Part shown: positions 3,990-6,930 of the stretch, piece after piece
How positions within the stretch are numbered: position 1 is the stretch's first letter
Layout: the number at the start of each line of letters is the position of its first letter
Assembly (NCBI GenBank): GCA_020718785.1
Contig: DYRK01000318.1
Location: forward strand, 1 to 6,930
Origin: Desulfatirhabdium butyrativorans
GTDB taxonomy: Bacteria > Desulfobacterota > Desulfobacteria > Desulfobacterales > DYRK01
Reading direction: 5' to 3'
DNA: 6,930 nucleotides
Notes under the pieces: generated by a model
The model's database searches: none
What the model was told of the DNA's origin: nothing
What the model saw: only the letters and a program-made list of their open reading frames with translations
Position numbers and translations under genes: made by a program

Positions 3990-6930
3990 ATGAAACCTGT
4001 CCTTAAGTCTGCCCTTGTTTTTGCTTTAGTAATACTTGTTGTGACCCGGCTTTATGCATACGGAACTCATCAGCAGGGCATAAAATCTGACGGTTCCCTC
4101 GGCACAGCCGGCAAACTCGATCTCCCGGGCCCGAATTACGAAATTAAAGCCGAATTCGGAAAACAGGTCGGAGCAAATCTGTTCCACAGTTTTGAGCAGT
4201 TCAATCTTCATTCCGGAGAAAGTGCGACATTTTCAGGACCGGACTCGGTTCGGAACATTATTTCACGCGTGACCGGCGGACAAGCCTCATGGATTGACGG
4301 CAGAATCATTTCTATAATTTCCGGAGCGGATTTCTATCTGCTGAATCCTTCGGGCCTGATGTTCGGGCCCAATGCCTCTCTGGATTTGAGCGGATCATTT
4401 CATATCGGCACAGCAGATTATCTGAAAACGGGAGATAATGAGCAGTTCTACGCCCTGCCTCAGACCAATGAGATTCTATCTGCGGCCAGTCCTGAATCTT
4501 TCGGGTTTTTAAACGATCATCCGGCAACAATCTCTGTAGAAGGCGCTTATCTGAAAGTATCTGAAGGAAAGAATATGTCTTTTACCGGCGGCGATGTTGA
4601 CTTGCGTAACGGCACACTGCAAATACCCGGGAATATGTCTGTCCGGGCTTCGGCATTTGTTGCAGACAATACCCGGATTTTCGGCAATCTTTCTGAAACC
4701 GGGGACACAGGGACTGTTACGATAGATGCAGATACGGCTGATTTCGGAAATTGTCACTTCTTCAGAGGGTCGTCAGGAACAGGCAAAGCCGGAGATATCA
4801 TCTTCAAAGCAAAAGAATCCGTCTCATGCTCCGGAACTTCTGTTTCTACCTTTGCTATGGGAGACAGCGCGGATGCAGGCGATGCCGGAAATTTTCAGAT
4901 CAAAGCCGCAGATATTTCTTTCAACGGCACTAAGGTAGAGACATCCACATCCGGAGCAGGTCAGGCAGGAGATATTGTATTTGAAGCGGACAGAAACATT
5001 TTGCTCTCAAAAGCCTATATCAGTTCAGGCACATCCGGTCAAGGCACCGGAGGAGATATTTCTTTCACAGCTCAGAATATCTCATTTACCGACGCGGCAT
5101 ATATCTCCGCCTCCACTTTCAGTACCGCGGATGCCGGAAATGTGAACATCGCCGCATCGGGAACCGTGAGCGTCTCCGGCCCGGGAACCGGTATTTTTAC
5201 CTTTACGAACAGTACGGAGGATACGGCAGGAAAAGGCGGAAATATCTCTGTCTCTGCTCAGACGCTTTCGCTTTCGGATAAAGGAAAAATAAGCGCCTAC
5301 AGTCTCGGACAGGGAACCGCAGGAAATATCAGACTGAATGTCGGCAGATTAGAGACAGATACCGAGTCCTCCGTCACTTCGGAGAGTCCTTTTCAGAATG
5401 CCTATACCGGTTTTGCCACCATTGAGGAACGCGATGACAATATTCCGGTCAGCGGGGACAGGCTTGAAATCAAAGACAACGGAACCGGAAAAGGAACATT
5501 TTCCGTTCATGCGGATAATACCCAAATACCGCTCAAAATTTATTCGGTTTCGACTATGGCCGAACTGGACGATTTGGCTGAAAAATACTTCATCATGCCG
5601 GGGAGTGTGGCCCAAGTCGCCGATGCCGGAGGCGGAAATCCGGGGCGTTTCGTTCGTACGGATCCCTCGGCAGGGCAATGGGTGAGATTTTATGATGACA
5701 GAGTACACACAGTGCCGGACAAAGCCGCGTCGGATAGTATTACTTATCAGTTTTATGACAATATCAGCACTTTTCCTCCTTACGGTTCAGGAGACCTGAT
5801 CCGGGTCAACGATATGGGAGACGGAAAAGCAGGACTGTTTGTTTACAGTCTGAGCGAATATGACTGGGGCAGTTTTTCAAACCTCATAAGATTAAGCTGT
5901 TTCGATATCGGAGATATGGCGGAACTGAGCCAATTCAATTATACAGTTACGGATTGGGATATTCTTACGGTCAGAAATGACAGCAGTTCCTTTGTATTCT
6001 GGAATAATGAATGGTTAAAACTGACCGATAAAATCCGGACAGTTGCAGATACAGAAGCGGTAAAGCAGCTGATTTTTGTCCGTGCAGGAAATATTGTGAA
6101 AGTCGAGGACGGAGGAGACGGCAATCCCGTAACTTTCATGTATTCGGGCAGAGAATGGGTCACGCTGAATCCCAAGATTCATGCGGTTGCGGATTTGGCT
6201 GAACGAGATAACTTTACGGCTCAGAGCGGAGATGTGGTATATGCGGCAGAAGACGGGACCGGGAAATCCGCCTATTTTCTGTATAAAGACGGAGAATGGA
6301 TCAAATTTGTCAAAAACGACGCGGGCAGTATTGATATTATTGCGGACACGGTCAGCATGAAAAACAAGAGCAGAATCAGTTCATCGTCTCAGGGAAACGG
6401 CGATGCCTCGGATATTACTCTGACGGTGAGACGTTTTGAAGCTGATTCCGGTTCAGCGGCCACTTCCGAAAGCAAATCCGAATATCTGGGCGGCGATGCC
6501 GGTACTATTACGATCCGCAGCGATGACTCGCTCAGATTATCCGGCGGAAGTTCTCTGACAGTCAGCGGAACAGATTCGGGGGGCGGCAAAATCAGTATCC
6601 GTGCAGGAAATTTGCTTTATCTCTCTGACAGTGAAATTGCCAGCAATGTGACTCAGGGAATCGGCAAGGGCGGAGATGTCTCTGCGGATTCCGAATTTCT
6701 GATTCTGAATCGGGGCAGGATCACGGCAAATGCCCAGGAAGGAGACGGCGGAGCAGTCTTTATCCGGGCAGAGAATTTCATCAGGTCTTCGGACAGCAGA
6801 GTAACTGCCACGTCTCAGCGGGGAAATGAGGGAACGGTGACGATTCAGGCTCCGGATTTGGATATTGCTGCCGGACTGATGCTCATGCCCGATACTTATC
6901 TCGATGCTGCAAAATGGGTACTGACGCCGT
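3990..6930 (+). CDS. Two-partner secretion exoprotein, filamentous haemagglutinin family (3' partial)
   Basis: The frame is open for 980 codons and leaves the window without a stop. Residues 1-23 are a signal peptide (MKPVLKS, hydrophobic ALVFALVILVV, ending RLYA). Residues about 45-150 are the TPS/haemagglutination-activity domain that a TpsB outer-membrane transporter recognises: NLFHSFEQFNL (from residue 63), ISRVTGG, WIDGRI and LLNPSGLMFGPNASLD (Asn of NPSG at residue 119), then GSFHIGTADYL. Residues about 225-455 and 779-980 are beta-helix repeats built around G-D/N-I/V steps (AGDIVFEA, GGDISFTAQ, AGNVNIAA, GGNISVSAQ, AGTITIRS, GGDVSADS). Residues about 485-777 are a different repeat block that interrupts the helix. 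The last residues, LMLMPDTYLDAAKWVLTP, resemble the region shortly before the C-terminus in related proteins, so probably less than about 100 residues are missing. No TpsB gene lies in the window; it may be just downstream or elsewhere. The product is likely a secreted or surface adhesin. Confidence 0.93.
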   Translation, partial: MKPVLKSALVFALVILVVTRLYAYGTHQQGIKSDGSLGTAGKLDLPGPNYEIKAEFGKQVGANLFHSFEQFNLHSGESATFSGPDSVRNIISRVTGGQASWIDGRIISIISGADFYLLNPSGLMFGPNASLDLSGSFHIGTADYLKTGDNEQFYALPQTNEILSAASPESFGFLNDHPATISVEGAYLKVSEGKNMSFTGGDVDLRNGTLQIPGNMSVRASAFVADNTRIFGNLSETGDTGTVTIDADTADFGNCHFFRGSSGTGKAGDIIFKAKESVSCSGTSVSTFAMGDSADAGDAGNFQIKAADISFNGTKVETSTSGAGQAGDIVFEADRNILLSKAYISSGTSGQGTGGDISFTAQNISFTDAAYISASTFSTADAGNVNIAASGTVSVSGPGTGIFTFTNSTEDTAGKGGNISVSAQTLSLSDKGKISAYSLGQGTAGNIRLNVGRLETDTESSVTSESPFQNAYTGFATIEERDDNIPVSGDRLEIKDNGTGKGTFSVHADNTQIPLKIYSVSTMAELDDLAEKYFIMPGSVAQVADAGGGNPGRFVRTDPSAGQWVRFYDDRVHTVPDKAASDSITYQFYDNISTFPPYGSGDLIRVNDMGDGKAGLFVYSLSEYDWGSFSNLIRLSCFDIGDMAELSQFNYTVTDWDILTVRNDSSSFVFWNNEWLKLTDKIRTVADTEAVKQLIFVRAGNIVKVEDGGDGNPVTFMYSGREWVTLNPKIHAVADLAERDNFTAQSGDVVYAAEDGTGKSAYFLYKDGEWIKFVKNDAGSIDIIADTVSMKNKSRISSSSQGNGDASDITLTVRRFEADSGSAATSESKSEYLGGDAGTITIRSDDSLRLSGGSSLTVSGTDSGGGKISIRAGNLLYLSDSEIASNVTQGIGKGGDVSADSEFLILNRGRITANAQEGDGGAVFIRAENFIRSSDSRVTATSQRGNEGTVTIQAPDLDIAAGLMLMPDTYLDAAKWVLTP
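4122..4440 (+). other. TPS (haemagglutination activity) domain of TpsA
   Basis: This segment encodes the N-terminal secretion domain. The conserved run NLFHSFEQFNLHSGE, SATFSGP, RVTGG, SWIDGRI and NPSGLMFGPNASLD is characteristic of the haemagglutinin-type TpsA of cyanobacteria and Desulfobacterota. In this family the domain starts the beta-helix and binds the POTRA domains of the TpsB partner. NPSGL stands where other members have NPNGI. Confidence 0.9.
4665..5355 (+). repeat. First beta-helix repeat array of TpsA
   Basis: About seven protein repeats of roughly 30-45 residues, each with a G-(D/N)-(I/V) turn followed by a strand and an S/N-rich I-S-A/T step. Turn motifs in order are TGTVTIDA, AGDIIFKA, AGNFQIKA, AGDIVFEA, GGDISFTA, AGNVNIAA, GGNISVSA and AGNIRLNV. 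The pattern is diverged at DNA level. It corresponds to the right-handed beta-helix shaft of the exoprotein. Confidence 0.75.
5442..6320 (+). repeat. Six-unit repeat block interrupting the TpsA beta-helix
   Basis: About 293 residues (485-777) contain six degenerate units of 44-63 residues. A typical unit reads: a G-D-(V/I) strand, an acidic glycine turn (KDNGTGKG, ADAGGGNPG, NDMGDGKAG, NDSSS, EDGGDGNP, EDGTGKS), an aromatic strand (LFVYS, FVFWN, TFMYS, YFLYK), a Trp strand (EWLKL, EWVTL, EWIKF) and a linker like TVADTEAV or AVADLAER. The G-D positions or equivalents are at residues 489, 538, 601, 656, 700 and 747. The first unit lacks the Trp, and the fourth has WD instead of GD. The beta-helix pattern is absent here and resumes at GSIDIIAD. 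I do not recognise a named family; it looks like a small beta-sandwich or beta-meander repeat of the sort found in phage tail appendages. Confidence 0.7.
6324..6930 (+). repeat. Second beta-helix repeat array of TpsA
   Basis: Beta-helix steps resume with turn motifs GSIDIIAD, ASDITLTV, AGTITIRS, GGKISIRA, GGDVSADS, GGAVFIRA and EGTVTIQA, separated by S-R-I-S/T-A/S steps (NKSRISSSSQG, GRITANAQEG, SRVTATSQRG). The array ends at LMLMPDTYLDAAKW, where the shaft gives way to the C-terminal cap. Confidence 0.75.

Noticed and set aside
5349..5708. Open frames on both strands inside the TpsA repeat block
   Set aside because: They are shadows of the TpsA frame, which is continuous and carries the repeat motifs. 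They have no ribosome binding sites or recognisable products.

Overview
The window is a compact, single-direction gene cluster on the + strand. It holds the 3' part of a TPR-CHAT gene, two tandem DUF928 genes and most of a large two-partner-secretion exoprotein (TpsA, filamentous haemagglutinin type). The gaps are about 53, 22 and 64 bases and hold no obvious terminator, so all four genes could be one transcript. No stretch over 300 bases lacks a gene, and I found no tRNA, rRNA, CRISPR array or transposase.

The source is a Gram-negative bacterium, because the TpsA pathway needs an outer membrane. CHAT, DUF928 and haemagglutinin-type TpsA genes are typical of filamentous cyanobacteria and of large sulfate-reducing Desulfobacterota (Desulfonema-like) and related sediment bacteria. 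Strong AGGAGG-type ribosome binding sites and a dispersed-type palindrome (GTTCCCAA...TTGGGAAC) make me lean toward the second group. This is an inference from style, not an identification.

Layout: 2-2185 is a CHAT caspase-like protease with N-terminal TPRs. Its 5' end is cut off by the window, and the His and Cys expected of the catalytic dyad are present. 2239-3036 and 3059-3925 are secreted DUF928 proteins, about 61% identical over a 170-residue C-terminal domain. Each has a signal peptide followed by a variable, Arg-rich [S/T]-R-G-[I/L/V] repeat tract. 3990-6930 is the TpsA gene, open for 980 codons and running off the window. It has a signal peptide, a TPS/haemagglutination domain and beta-helix repeats, then an unusual block of about 290 residues made of six degenerate repeats, then more beta-helix repeats.

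A plausible joint role is a surface or secreted adhesin system: TpsA as exported fibre, DUF928 proteins as periplasmic or surface partners, and the CHAT protein as a cytoplasmic TPR-regulated protease. That link rests on gene order only. The most notable local features are the palindromic repeat inside the first DUF928 gene, the tetrapeptide repeat tract shared by both DUF928 proteins, and the repeat block that interrupts the TpsA beta-helix.
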